NCBI GenBank assembly: GCA_910575665.1 | Contig: CAJTFB010000023.1 | Span: 1-62,119 of the forward strand | Length of the DNA stretch: 62,119 bases | Direction of reading: 5' to 3' | Origin: Eubacteriaceae bacterium | GTDB taxonomy: Bacteria; Bacillota; Clostridia; Lachnospirales; Lachnospiraceae | Part shown: positions 19,901 through 27,915 of the stretch, in pieces | Numbering within the stretch: the stretch's first letter is position 1 | How the letters are laid out: every line of letters begins with the position of its first letter | Notes under the pieces: generated by a model | Told to the model about the DNA's origin: nothing | Database searches by the model: none | Seen by the model: only the letters and a program-made list of their open reading frames with translations | Made by a program: the position numbers and the translations under genes

Positions 19901-20489
19901 CACCCAGAAGACTGTCTTCCCAGCCTTTATACGGTTTTATACCTTTTGTGTCAACACCTGCTGTCTCACGGAAACGGGACAGCAGACGATCGTTATCAAA
20001 TTTTTTCAGAAATTCGATGTCTGACTGCTGTGCTGCCAGATAATAACTGTCTGTGATCTCCACATCATCCAGATTAAACTGCGAAAGATCCTGCATGGAA
20101 CTCTCTGCCAGCACCTTAAGATCAAACTTTTTCTTATATTGCAAATCGCCCATAGAAACCGTTGCCTCCAATGTCACCTGTGCGTCCGGCTGACCTGCCG
20201 CCGGTCTTGTCACTGTTCCGTCTGTGGAAATGGCGTCTTCCTGAGAAGATGTCCAAGAAATACTACTTCCGTTCTCTCCCCATTCCGGCAGTGTAAGATT
20301 TGATGTGACCTGTTCTGATCTGAATTTCAGAGCACTTACATCTTTACTAAGCGCTGTTTTATTCTCATCCTTACTTTCCGCCCTAGAAACGGATGCCCCC
20401 ATCGGAGTAATGCATCCAAAGACCAGGGCGCCGCTGAGCAAAACTGCCATTCCTCGGTTTATCAAGCTTCGCCTTTTTTTCTGCATCAT
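16989..20489 (-). CDS. Secreted GH127 beta-L-arabinofuranosidase with C-terminal binding domains
   Basis: A 1166-residue exported glycosidase. After a signal peptide (to about 37) comes a bacterial Ig-like segment (45-125). The GH127 domain follows, with the zinc/cysteine site E447-S-C449 in TCESCCAHNM, C520-C521 in FWCCTGSGMENF, and a candidate acid/base Glu at 429-435. GH127 enzymes use a cysteine nucleophile to release beta-L-arabinofuranose. The C-terminal half has a carbohydrate-binding-like region, a cadherin-like beta-sandwich (YNNNASLNAVT...NYTVKIQR), a Pro/Thr linker and a Lys-rich Ig-like tail that could bind the cell wall. It is divergent from an AraC regulator with half-sites in between. 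Confidence 0.9.
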   Translation of the reverse strand: MMQKKRRSLINRGMAVLLSGALVFGCITPMGASVSRAESKDENKTALSKDVSALKFRSEQVTSNLTLPEWGENGSSISWTSSQEDAISTDGTVTRPAAGQPDAQVTLEATVSMGDLQYKKKFDLKVLAESSMQDLSQFNLDDVEITDSYYLAAQQSDIEFLKKFDNDRLLSRFRETAGVDTKGIKPYKGWEDSLLGGHSVGHYLSAVAQAVRAVGDEELKEKSAALISGLKECQDELGTGFIFGAQIKDPQNVELQFDIIEGKATGDTWVPWYNMHKMLTGLVDTYKYTGNEEALEVAKGLGDWIYNRSSKWNTSTNNRVLWTEYGGMNDCLYDLYYYTGDERYLESAHKFDQTDLFKDVTSGKADKLNGKHANTTIPKFVGALKRYSVLKAKDELGEGDEVYLEWAEKFFDMAVDKYAYITGGVSVMEHFREEEKLDATRTKTTCESCCAHNMLKLARELYKLTGEKKYSDYYETTLRNSIMGAVKADDGAAAAYFIPMATGYYKTFGNPDPANNMFWCCTGSGMENFTKLGDSIYFHNDSTLVVNQYVASRVKWNEKNLEITQNSDVTNSEEASFKMHLLNGVASSNAAIALRVPDWACGKVTVKVNGEEIKDAVSSNGYISITRDWKENDEISIKYPMEVKAVGLPDNNTVYGFQYGPTVLAARLGTQKMDQTTWAGANLTAPLYKVVGSQEEDIRISYGDSKAATPLGNETLTIQEMLTMDEFIADINTYLVRDTSADTLTFKLKGTDAEELFGETLTFVPFNTLNDERYGIYWYFKSPFETVDEGEILANKENGRLNASKVDSTQPGYGQYEKDDIHQMDESNSEAGTIDGGGSTRLAKAGGYFAYNMIVNQEKKNSVLCQFAKEDNGKTIKISVGNTVIAEKTLNYTGVEAFYSESFEIPADVLEKNIKTIQVEGKDYTVVVLKFESASATADSARLVGGLFTTINYNNNASLNAVTCNNGTVAQSGEEFTVTLPANTESTKLKFDIADRYGLVYVNDELINDAKAQVYSLKADTTILSLKVYAEDHVTMKNYTVKIQREVEAPAQTPAPTPAPQGPGTNPPADKPQTTVPPTATPTVKKKKASIKITAKKTVKKGKSITLKAKLTNVSGKVKWSVNKKKLAKITSKGSKKAKLKALKKGKVKVTAKVKKVKKTITIKIK

Positions 20490-20687
20490 ACCTACCTCCT
20501 CGCATTTTGGTATTTGTTGATATCTACTATGCCATAAAGGATAAAATATGTAAATAGCAAAAGGTAATATGGGGTGCGAAAAGGTAAGATTTTTATATTT
20601 TCTTTATGACTGAACCTTTCAATTTCGTTACTTTATGGTAAAATAATATCAGGGTGAAAAGGTTATTGATCAGAGAGGAGAAACACC
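20490..20687. promoter_or_regulatory. Divergent GH127/AraC control region with direct-repeat half-sites
   Basis: AAAAGGTAA occurs at 20559-20567 and again at 20579-20587, exactly 20 bases apart on the same face of the helix. A third partial copy (AAAAGG) lies at 20657-20662. This is the layout of AraC-family activator sites. No strong -35/-10 pair is visible towards GH127, as expected for an activator-dependent promoter. Confidence 0.5.
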
Positions 20688-21503
20688 ATGGAAGAATTGA
20701 AAATATCACTTTCCGCACAGATCCGTTATAAATTCTATGGGCTTTTTGAGGCCCCCTCCAAAGAGTGGATGCACATGTCAAGAACTCTGGAGGAATTCCA
20801 ACTTATTCTAATGGTAAAAGGAACTTTGTATATTGCCGACGAAAAAGAAAAATACATGGTATCCACCGGCGAATATCTGATTATGAAACCAGGTTTCCAA
20901 TACGGGTATAAACCTTCCCAGTGCTCCTTTTACTGGGTCCATTTTGACTGTCCCTTTATGAATGTTCCAAAGGAACAGATCATCTCCCTTCCCTGCCGGG
21001 GAAACATCAAAAACCTGGGACGCTTTCATGTCCTTTTTACACAACTAAATGATATTTACGTCACCTATGAAAACCAATGCGCCACGAATTTTTTTGCTAC
21101 AAATATCCTGCTTGAACTATTTAATCAGGTTTCTTCTAAAAATCCTATTCCTGCTTCGGCAGAGGACAAACTGCATCGGAATATTATTACTTATATTAAA
21201 TGGAGCCGGGCCTACCGGGTAAAAGTGAAGGACCTGGCAGAGCATTTTGGATACCATCCCAAATATCTCTCCACTGTCTTCCGAAAAAAAGAGGGTACTT
21301 CTTTAAAACAATACCTGATCGACCAGACCATGGAATGTGCCAAGGAAGAGCTGTGTAATACCGAACGGAGTATCCTGTCCATCGCACTGAGTATGGGCTT
21401 CTGTGACGGACAAGCCTTTTCGCATTCCTTCAAACACGCCGTGGGGGTAACCCCTACAGAATACCGCAACAGTCATCAGTTCCTGGATAAAAACGATAAC
21501 TAA
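20688..21503 (+). CDS. AraC-family transcriptional regulator
   Basis: A 271-residue regulator. The N-terminal half is a cupin-like sensor domain (LILMVKGTLYIADEKEKYMVSTGEYLIMKPGFQYGYKP). The C-terminal part has the two AraC helix-turn-helix motifs: VKVKDLAEHFGYHPKYLSTVFRKKEGTSLKQYL and SILSIALSMGFCDGQAFSHSFKHAVGVTPTEYR. AGGAG lies 7 bases before the ATG. It stands between two secreted arabinoxylan hydrolases and is divergent from GH127, so it is likely the arabinose- or xylan-oligomer-responsive activator of these genes. A terminator follows immediately. Confidence 0.9.
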   Translation: MEELKISLSAQIRYKFYGLFEAPSKEWMHMSRTLEEFQLILMVKGTLYIADEKEKYMVSTGEYLIMKPGFQYGYKPSQCSFYWVHFDCPFMNVPKEQIISLPCRGNIKNLGRFHVLFTQLNDIYVTYENQCATNFFATNILLELFNQVSSKNPIPASAEDKLHRNIITYIKWSRAYRVKVKDLAEHFGYHPKYLSTVFRKKEGTSLKQYLIDQTMECAKEELCNTERSILSIALSMGFCDGQAFSHSFKHAVGVTPTEYRNSHQFLDKNDN

Positions 21504-21521
21504 ACTTCTTCACACAAAAAC

Positions 21522-21557
21522 CCCTTCCATCCGTTAAAGATGAAAGGGATTTTTTGT
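21522..21557 (+). terminator. Intrinsic terminator after the AraC regulator
   Basis: CCCTTCCATC pairs with GATGAAAGGG (one mismatch) around CGTTAAA, followed by ATTTTTTG. It separates this gene from the converging GH30 gene. Confidence 0.75.
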
Positions 21558-21594
21558 TTCTATTATCCTGCGTTACTGAAAGACGCATAAAGTT

Positions 21595-23325
21595 TTAGTT
21601 TGTTGGCTCAAATGTCCAAACCTGATTGGTGCCTTCCCAATATGCATTCTGCACTACATTGGTGTTATCAGCCACTCTCAGATGAAGACCACTCTTATCA
21701 TTCGTAACTTTGGTCATAATACCAAACTGACCAGCTACAGAGGTAGTTTTGAGTTTAAACTGCTGTGCTTCTCCACTGTATGCATGATAAATATTCATAT
21801 TCGTATTATCGGTAGTACCTGCACTACTTACATCAAGCATAAAATCGCCCAGAGCACTGGTAAGTGTAACATAACCGTTATCCAGCTTTCTCAGATACCA
21901 TTTCTCTCCTCTGGAACCAGTCTTAGCTCCAGCTTGTACATTCTGTCCTGCTGCTCCAACATTTCCTTCTACCTGAAGGTATTTTCCAGATGCTGGATTT
22001 TTAATGCAGTACCATCCGTTTGGAAGAGTTCCACTAACGGTGGTGTTTGTCTTTAATGTGCAGACAAATGTTGATACACTGTTGGCTGGCAGATATGCCC
22101 AGAATCCATTGCCATCAAGTGCAAGATTGGATGTCTTAGCCAGGTTCTCACTTCCGGATGTACGATAACGATCTACATTTGAGATGTTCTGTCCATTTAC
22201 AGCAAATTTCTGTGAAATATTAGAAGATCCCTTGTTTACTGCTACGATCACTGCTTTTCCATCTCCAGTAAAAGCAGACACATGTACGCCATTATTCGGG
22301 TTCTCCGTAGCTGCTACTCTTCTGTAGCCAGGACGGATGAATTTTGAATACTGTGCCATACAATAACCACGTTTACTGATGGTTCCGTTCTCTCTCATCG
22401 GACTATAGCTTCTGCGGATGTACCACCATACATATGTCTGAAGATTATTGATCATCGCATTATGTATATGATCCGAAACACCCAGTGCTTCCGGCCATCT
22501 GTCGGCAGAATTGTTATCGCTGTTCGGATAATATACTTCTGTCATCCAAAGCTCTTTGCCTGCTCCCTTCTGCTGGAACAGAGGATAAGCGAAATCTTTA
22601 AACTGTGTTCCATACAGATGGGTTCCCATAATGTCCACATTGGAAAGCGCCTGTGGATCATTCAGAATAGGATCTGACATCGTCTTGTTGTAAGAGAAGG
22701 ACTCTGGTGCAATAAGACGGCAGTTGATGGAACCTGCATGATACTTCAGGAAGTTCAGGATCTCACTTGGTGTCCACCATGTCCACTCATGTCCGTAATC
22801 CGGCTCGTTTGCCATAGAAATGGCATACAGGTTTACCCCATTGTTTTTCATAAATGTGACAAAATTATTCAGATGCTGTGCATACTGAGCGTATTTGTCA
22901 TGTTTCAAACGCTTTGCTTTCGTATCCCCATTGCGATTGAAGGTCTCTGTCAATTCGCTTGGCGGATTCCACGGAGTTGCAAAAACAATAGCACCTTTTG
23001 CTATAGCAGCTTTTGCAGTCGCAACTTCCTTGTACCAGTTCCGGCTGTCAGAATCAATCCAGATTCTAAGAATAGAAAATCCCAATTGATTGTCACCATT
23101 ACCAAATGCTGTCTCTCTTTGGGACGCTGTCAGGTCTCCCGCCCAAGTTGGGTGATTCATTCCACCAAATCCTCGTATCTCCTGATACTTCGTATTCAGA
23201 TTGATCACCGCATCACTAGCTGCTTTTGCCTCCGGCGCCTGAATTGGAAATACACCGATTACCATAGCAACTAAAAGACACCCCACCAGTAACGCTCTTG
23301 CTGCTTTCTTAAATTGTAACCCCAT
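21595..23325 (-). CDS. Secreted GH30_8 glucuronoarabinoxylan endo-xylanase with ricin-type CBM
   Basis: A 576-residue exported enzyme. After a signal peptide (cleavage near AKAAS, 34-37) the GH30 subfamily 8 domain starts at FGGMNHPTWAGDLT. The acid/base is E174 in ISMANEPDYGHEWTWWTP and the nucleophile E263 in LWMTEVYYPNSD. The VWWYIRRSYSPM segment is typical of XynC-type enzymes that cut xylan next to glucuronic acid side chains. A beta-sandwich follows. Residues about 440-576 form a ricin-like CBM13 domain (GWYCIKNPASGKYLQVEG, NQVWTFEP). With GH127 and the AraC regulator it forms an arabinoxylan utilisation module. Its own promoter lies at 23367-23395. Confidence 0.93.
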   Translation of the reverse strand: MGLQFKKAARALLVGCLLVAMVIGVFPIQAPEAKAASDAVINLNTKYQEIRGFGGMNHPTWAGDLTASQRETAFGNGDNQLGFSILRIWIDSDSRNWYKEVATAKAAIAKGAIVFATPWNPPSELTETFNRNGDTKAKRLKHDKYAQYAQHLNNFVTFMKNNGVNLYAISMANEPDYGHEWTWWTPSEILNFLKYHAGSINCRLIAPESFSYNKTMSDPILNDPQALSNVDIMGTHLYGTQFKDFAYPLFQQKGAGKELWMTEVYYPNSDNNSADRWPEALGVSDHIHNAMINNLQTYVWWYIRRSYSPMRENGTISKRGYCMAQYSKFIRPGYRRVAATENPNNGVHVSAFTGDGKAVIVAVNKGSSNISQKFAVNGQNISNVDRYRTSGSENLAKTSNLALDGNGFWAYLPANSVSTFVCTLKTNTTVSGTLPNGWYCIKNPASGKYLQVEGNVGAAGQNVQAGAKTGSRGEKWYLRKLDNGYVTLTSALGDFMLDVSSAGTTDNTNMNIYHAYSGEAQQFKLKTTSVAGQFGIMTKVTNDKSGLHLRVADNTNVVQNAYWEGTNQVWTFEPTN

Positions 23326-23366
23326 AAAAATTTTGCCTCCTTTTTCTAAATATTTTTTATGAGCCT

Positions 23367-23411
23367 AGTATAATACAGAAAATGGTATTTCACAATGACC
23401 GATTCCGTCAT
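23367..23411 (-). promoter_or_regulatory. GH30 xylanase promoter with upstream palindrome
   Basis: On the minus strand, TTGTGA (23390-23395) and TATACT (23367-23372) are 17 bases apart. The palindrome ATGAC-CGATTCC-GTCAT (23395-23411) abuts the -35, a likely operator. The rest of 23412-23629 is AT-rich and shows no gene. Confidence 0.5.
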
Positions 23412-23629
23412 TTTTTTGACATATTATGCAATTTGCGGCAACAATAATGCTCTCTTTTGTTAGTATTGCACAAAAAATAATAGCTCTTTTTATTCAAATC
23501 TACAGAAGGCTTCTTTTTTTGCTTTGTGTTAAAATTTCCCCAAAATTGGTCCTTTTTTACATATCAAAAAACATTTTTATAAACACTTTATATTTCATTT
23601 ATTCTTTAGTTAGATACCATTTACTCTTT

Positions 23630-24015
23630 TTACTCTTTTGTTAGAGTCGGTACATATCCATCAATAATTTCCATAATATCTGACCGGTAGACATTTCCCG
23701 ACAATACATCTCCATCCGGCCCGATGCATATGCTGCGTATATCTTCTTCCTTTTCTATATAAGGATTGACTGGCACAGCTATTGTATTCATTCTCCGCCC
23801 CTGGGTTTCCCAGCTAGGCCGGATTGGTACGAGTCGGGATCTCTGTCTCTTTCACTGCTCCCGCAAAGATCTTCACTGTCTCCAGCGGGATGGTCTCCTG
23901 ATGAAAGGCATCCACTGACAGCAGAACAGCATTTACCCCGCTTTCTGCAAGCTGTTGTACCACTCTTTCTATTTTTTCCTTTTCTTTGCTAAAGAAGCCG
24001 TTGGTGATCAGCTGC
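23630..24015 (-). pseudogene. Remnant of a radical SAM protein gene
   Basis: Two pieces of one degraded frame are readable on the minus strand. The first (about 24015-23830) encodes QLITNGFFSKEKEKIERVV, then GVNAVLLSVDAFHQETIPL, typical of the middle of a radical SAM barrel, and stops at an in-frame TAG where NPAWLG would be expected. The second (23793-23630) encodes VPVNPYIEKEEDIRSICIGPDGDVLSGNVYRSDIMEII, typical of a C-terminal cofactor-binding segment. The N-terminal CxxxCxxC region and a large central part are gone. It lies in a row with decayed nifS and mnmA. Confidence 0.65.
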
Positions 24016-24077
24016 CTTTTTGACTTTTAATAGTTAGTCTTTCTTTATGATTATGAAAACACATCACTTCTGACTTT

Positions 24078-24614
24078 TTACAAAATCCTCATACAATGGA
24101 GATCCAGTGTGTTTTCTTCCGACAGGGTAATCCTCAATGAGCCATGTGCAATCTCATGCGGAAGCCCAATTGCAAGAAGTACATGGGAAGGATCTAATAA
24201 AATCAGCAATGATTCCCCTTCAATAAACCGAAAACAAAAATTCACATTATTTGGCAGTCTGTCGGTTTTATGCCCATTCAGCCTGACATAGGGTATCTCT
24301 GATAAAACTCTTTCTATCAAATGATCTCGCAGTACCATCTCCTTCCTGATTCTTGATTCCATCGTTTCCCCAGCAATCTCTGTTGCCTTTCCAAATCCAA
24401 CAATTCCTGAAACATTGGCCCTTCTGTTCCGCTCCTGTGTACCACCATGTATAAGGGAACGAATTTTTACGCCTTTACGGATATACAGTATCCCGATTCC
24501 TTTTGGCCCGTTAAATTTATGTCCGCTTGCAGAGAGCATGTCTATATTCATATCATAAACATTTATTGGAATATGTCCGTATGCCTGCACTCCATCTGTA
24601 TGGAACAGCACACA
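24078..24614 (-). pseudogene. Decayed cysteine desulfurase (nifS/iscS-like)
   Basis: The remaining 177 codons cover the middle and end of a class V PLP desulfurase: LFHTDGVQAYGHIPI, SASGHKFNGPKGIGILYI (PLP lysine) and LDPSHVLLAIGLPHEIAHGSLRITLSEENT. The N-terminal third is missing. The loop that should lie between SLLILLD and LDPSHV, which carries the catalytic cysteine, is deleted in frame. The C-terminus is also altered. The product cannot be an active desulfurase. It lies downstream of an Rrf2 regulator, the usual neighbour of nifS/iscS genes. Confidence 0.75.
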
Positions 24615-24714
24615 CAGTCAATAAGCTTTTTCCCCTCTTTCATTGTTAGAAGAGAATTTTCTGATACATTGTTATTTCTTTCCATATGCCTGGGCATTGA
24701 ACCTGCAGCCTCCA

Positions 24715-25011
24715 TCATATTATTGTTCCCCCTCCTGCCACCAGGCTTCCGTCATATAACAACAATGCCTGTCCCGGTGTTACTGCCCTCTGTGGCTCTG
24801 AAAAGCTGCACTCATACAGATCATCTCCCACTTGCCGTACCGTACACCTGGAACCTTGGTGATTATAACGTTGCCCAAATAAATCTTATTTTCTGAGAAG
24901 TCCGGCTTTGACATATAGTTTATCCGGGATATATACACTTTTTCGGACAGATTATCCTCTAACTGTCCGATTACAATTCACCGATGAATCCACACCGCCG
25001 CTAAATAACAT
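24715..25011 (-). pseudogene. mnmA: Decayed tRNA 2-thiouridylase (mnmA) remnant
   Basis: The minus strand from 25011 reads MLFSGGVDSSV, the PP-loop opening of MnmA, then falls out of frame. Further on, one frame gives VYISRINYMS and another gives NHQGSRCTVRQVGDDLYECSFSEPQRAVTPGQ to a normal stop at 24715, matching the MnmA C-terminus. About three quarters of the gene is deleted and the rest is frameshifted. The start overlaps the stop of the Rrf2 gene, so it was probably once part of an rrf2-nifS-mnmA type operon. Confidence 0.7.
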
Positions 25012-25438
25012 ATTGATCTATCAAAAGCCCATACTGCCATTCCAGCATATCTTTTAATGTAATCTCCTCTAATACGCTGTTTATTGCCGCATCCAGCCTT
25101 TCCCATACTTTATAATTAACACAAGTTTCTTTATTTTCACAGGCAATACCATTTTCTCCTACACACTCTGTTGGCGACATATTACCTTCTACCGCCTTTA
25201 ATATCTGCCCAACTGTATATTCTTCCGGTGGATACCTAAGAGTATATCCGCCATTTTTCCCTCTTAAACTTTGCACCAAAGCTGCTTTTTGTATTCCCGA
25301 AACAATCTGCTCCAGATACTTTTCAGATATATGCTGCCGCCTTGCTATATCCTTTAAACGAACCGGCTGTCCCCTGCTATAAGTTGCCAGATCCAGCATA
25401 AACTTCAGTGCATTTTTTCCTCTCGTTGATATTTTCAT
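25001..25438 (-). CDS. Rrf2-family regulator (IscR-like)
   Basis: A 145-residue winged-helix regulator starting MKISTRGKNALKFMLDLAT, with ISEKYLEQIVSGIQKAALVQSLRGKNGGYTLRYP as the recognition helix and wing. Three cysteines in the C-terminal loop (ECVGENGIACENKETCVNY) have the spacing of Fe-S-binding IscR/NsrR-type proteins. It directly precedes the decayed mnmA and nifS fragments, so its former operon partners are lost while the regulator is intact. It may now act on genes elsewhere, for instance the adjacent nadA, whose product needs an Fe-S cluster. Confidence 0.88.
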   Translation of the reverse strand: MKISTRGKNALKFMLDLATYSRGQPVRLKDIARRQHISEKYLEQIVSGIQKAALVQSLRGKNGGYTLRYPPEEYTVGQILKAVEGNMSPTECVGENGIACENKETCVNYKVWERLDAAINSVLEEITLKDMLEWQYGLLIDQYVI

Positions 25439-25501
25439 ATAGCAAAAAGCCTCCTAAATCTACCAGTTAATATTATTTCTTATACCAGTATCCATAATCA
25501 A

Positions 25502-26419
25502 TTATTCCCCTGTCATCTCTAACATACGATCCAATGGTTTCATCGCTGCTATTCTCAAGTCTTCAAGAATGTCAATGTCTCCCTTCAAATTTTTCAGTCT
25601 ATTTAATACCTTTTCTATCCGTACTTTTTTCATGTTCGGACAAAATTGCCGATGTCCCACAGAATAAAACTTTTTGGCAGGATTTTTCTGCATCAGTTCG
25701 AAAAATACGCCAATTTCCGTGCATATAATAAAAGCACTGCACTTGGATTGTTCCACAAAATCTATTATTTTTGATGTACTGCCAATAAAATCAGCAAGTT
25801 CCAAAACATCTTCTGTACACTCCGGATGTGCTAATACCAAAGCGTCCGGATGAATTTGTTTAGCCGTTCTTATATCAGTGCCATGAATACTTTTATGTAC
25901 ATGGCAAAAACCATCATTAAATATAAACTTCTTTTCCGGCACCTGTTTGGAAATATAATGAGCCAAATTGTAGTCAGGAATTAAATATATATATTTATTT
26001 GGCAATGCTCTTACAATTTTTAAAGCATTTGAAGAAGTTACACATACATCGGACTCAGCCTTTATCTCTGTTGTGGAATTTACATAACAGACAACTGCTA
26101 CATCATTATATTCCCTTCTGACCTCCCGTATTTTTTCTATATCTGCCATATGGGCCATTGGGCAATCAGCACTGTCATCCGCCATATATACTTTCTTTTG
26201 GGGATTTAAGATTTTTGCACTCTCACCCATAAAAGTAACGCCACAGAACAATATATTTTCTTGTGTTATCCTTGTTGCTTTTTCCGCAAGATAGTATGAA
26301 TCGCCAACATAATCTGCTATTTCCTGCACTTCTCCATCCACATAATAATGTGCCAAAATCGCCACATCTTTTTCTTTCTTTAATTGTAAAATCTCATTCC
26401 GTATACTCTGTTCTATCAT
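25502..26419 (-). CDS. nadA: Quinolinate synthase NadA
   Basis: NadA condenses iminoaspartate with dihydroxyacetone phosphate to quinolinate, using a [4Fe-4S] cluster, in NAD synthesis. The 305-residue protein has the family features AILAHYYVDGEVQEIADYVGDSYYLA, FCGVTFMGESAKIL, CYVNSTTEIKAESDVCVTSSNA, LAHPECTEDVLELADFIGSTSKI and the C-terminal QFCPNMKKVRIEKVL. The three cluster cysteines lie within these motifs. The usual partners nadB and nadC are not in the window. It stands alone between an Rrf2 and a LysR gene, next to a decayed desulfurase that would have been a plausible sulfur donor for its cluster. Confidence 0.93.
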   Translation of the reverse strand: MIEQSIRNEILQLKKEKDVAILAHYYVDGEVQEIADYVGDSYYLAEKATRITQENILFCGVTFMGESAKILNPQKKVYMADDSADCPMAHMADIEKIREVRREYNDVAVVCYVNSTTEIKAESDVCVTSSNALKIVRALPNKYIYLIPDYNLAHYISKQVPEKKFIFNDGFCHVHKSIHGTDIRTAKQIHPDALVLAHPECTEDVLELADFIGSTSKIIDFVEQSKCSAFIICTEIGVFFELMQKNPAKKFYSVGHRQFCPNMKKVRIEKVLNRLKNLKGDIDILEDLRIAAMKPLDRMLEMTGE

Positions 26420-26478
26420 CTTCTGCCCCTTACTTCTTAATTCCCTGCATCACACAGCTCTTTCTTTTTTGTGTTGTT

Positions 26479-27390
26479 TTACAGCATCACCTTATCCTTA
26501 AATTTTTCTAATGCTGCCAGATAATCAATTCCCATTTTACTGATATGGATATCTTTCCTTGTAAGATATCCGATCGTCATCTTTTCACTGGAATTTAGTC
26601 GTACCGCAACATAATCCGCGCCATTCAGTTCTTCACAAATAATACCGGAACAAATCGTAAACCCCTGAATGCCTATCATTAAATTTAAAAGGGTTGCCCT
26701 GTCGCTGGCTTTTATCAATTTCTTATAGGGTACCGTGCTTAAAACCTCTTCCGCAAAATAAAAGGAGTTATGTTCCCCCTGTGAAAAAGAAAGACAGGGA
26801 TACTCCATAAGTTCCTCTATGTCAATCTGCTTCTTTCCTGCCAGAGGATGCATTTTTGCCATATAAACATACAAACCACAGTCAAATATCGGATGAAATT
26901 CCAAACGGTATTCTGCAAATATTTTTTGTAATACCTGTCTGTTAAAATCATTTAAATACAAAATACCCAGCTCCGATTTGTAATTCCTTACATTTTCAAT
27001 TACCCTGTGGGCTTTCTCTTCATGTATTTCAAATTCATAATCATTCATCCCATACTGTCTGATGGTTTCAATAAAGGCCTGAACTGCAAATGTATAATGC
27101 TGCAAGGACACACTGAATTTCTGTTTCGTTTCCTTTTTGGTAATATATTTTGCCTCCAGCAATTCATACTGTTCTAACACCTGTCTTGCATACCCTATAA
27201 ATTCCTCTCCCTCTGGTGTCAGGGAAATACCTGTTTTCGACTTGTTAAAAATCGGTATCTCCAATTCCTTTTCCAGACTGGCAACTGCACTTGACAGGCT
27301 GGGCTGTGAAATATACAGCTTTTTTGCAGCAGCATTCATGGAATTTTCTCCGGCTGCATATACAGCATATTTTAATTGTGTCAGTGTCAT
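26479..27390 (-). CDS. LysR-family transcriptional regulator
   Basis: A 303-residue regulator. MTLTQLKYAVYAAGENSMNAAAKKLYISQPSLSSAVASLEKELEIPIFNKSKTGISLTPEGEEF is the N-terminal winged helix, followed by a periplasmic-binding-like effector domain. The frame extends 13 codons upstream to 27429 (MFVRLKKKED...), with a weaker site, so the start is uncertain. It is divergent from an Rrf2 regulator with a 27-base imperfect palindrome in the shared spacer (27422-27448). That location, beside the cysteine/methionine gene block, suggests control of sulfur genes in the manner of CysB/CysL/CmbR, but this is inferred from context. Confidence 0.88.
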   Translation of the reverse strand: MTLTQLKYAVYAAGENSMNAAAKKLYISQPSLSSAVASLEKELEIPIFNKSKTGISLTPEGEEFIGYARQVLEQYELLEAKYITKKETKQKFSVSLQHYTFAVQAFIETIRQYGMNDYEFEIHEEKAHRVIENVRNYKSELGILYLNDFNRQVLQKIFAEYRLEFHPIFDCGLYVYMAKMHPLAGKKQIDIEELMEYPCLSFSQGEHNSFYFAEEVLSTVPYKKLIKASDRATLLNLMIGIQGFTICSGIICEELNGADYVAVRLNSSEKMTIGYLTRKDIHISKMGIDYLAALEKFKDKVML

Positions 27391-27421
27391 ATCATTGATA
27401 TCTTCTTTCTTTTTCAGTCTC

Positions 27422-27482
27422 ACAAACATATTACTCTAATAGGTTTGTATGTATTGATTTTTCCCTACAAGTACGTTATACT
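27422..27482 (+). promoter_or_regulatory. LysR/Rrf2 divergent promoter with palindromic operator
   Basis: TTGATT (27454-27459) and TATACT (27477-27482) are 17 bases apart and drive the Rrf2 gene. Just upstream, ACAAAC (27422-27427) and GTTTGT (27443-27448) enclose ATTA...TAAT, an imperfect 27-base palindrome suited to LysR autoregulation. Confidence 0.6.
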
Positions 27483-27504
27483 TTGAGAAAAAAGGAGGAG
27501 ACCC

Positions 27505-27906
27505 ATGATTTCAACAAGAGGACGGTATGCCCTGCGTCTGATGATCGACCTTGCCGTGCAGGATACAGACGAATATACCCCGTTAAAGGATATTTCCGAA
27601 AGACAGGGCATATCTGAAAAATATATGGAAATTATTATAAAGCAACTGGTAAAACATAAACTAATTCACGGTCTCAGGGGCAAGGGCGGCGGCTATCGGC
27701 TTTTACGCAGTGCTGCCGACTATTCCGTTGGTGAGATACTGGAAGCTGTGGATGAACAGCTTGCGCCTGTATCCTGCCTGCTGCCGGAAGCAGAACCCTG
27801 TGACAGGAAACCCATCTGCCCCACCATTGCCATGTGGAAAAAATTTGATACGCTGACGCATGAGTTTTTCTATGGCATCACGCTTGCAGACCTGGCAGAA
27901 ACATAA
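27505..27906 (+). CDS. Rrf2-family regulator (CymR-like)
   Basis: A 133-residue winged-helix regulator beginning MISTRGRYALRLMIDLAVQ, with ISEKYMEIIIKQLVKHKLIHGLRGKGGGYRLL in the DNA-binding region. It keeps three C-terminal cysteines (SCLLPEAEPCDRKPICPTIAMW), so it could bind an Fe-S cluster. The related CymR of Firmicutes represses cysteine genes with CysK as partner. Its position next to amino-acid and methionine ABC genes and near cysK makes a cysteine-responsive role plausible. GGAGGAG precedes the ATG. It converges with the ABC ATPase gene with only 9 bases between their stops. Confidence 0.88.
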   Translation: MISTRGRYALRLMIDLAVQDTDEYTPLKDISERQGISEKYMEIIIKQLVKHKLIHGLRGKGGGYRLLRSAADYSVGEILEAVDEQLAPVSCLLPEAEPCDRKPICPTIAMWKKFDTLTHEFFYGITLADLAET

Positions 27907-27915
27907 ATGCACCGC

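Noticed and set aside
23426-23644. 72-codon hydrophobic plus-strand frame upstream of the GH30 gene
   Set aside because: AT-rich low-complexity sequence reading as Leu/Phe/Ile by composition, with no ribosome binding site; it ends at the radical SAM remnant.
24078-24611. A functional cysteine desulfurase
   Set aside because: The N-terminal third and the catalytic cysteine loop are missing.
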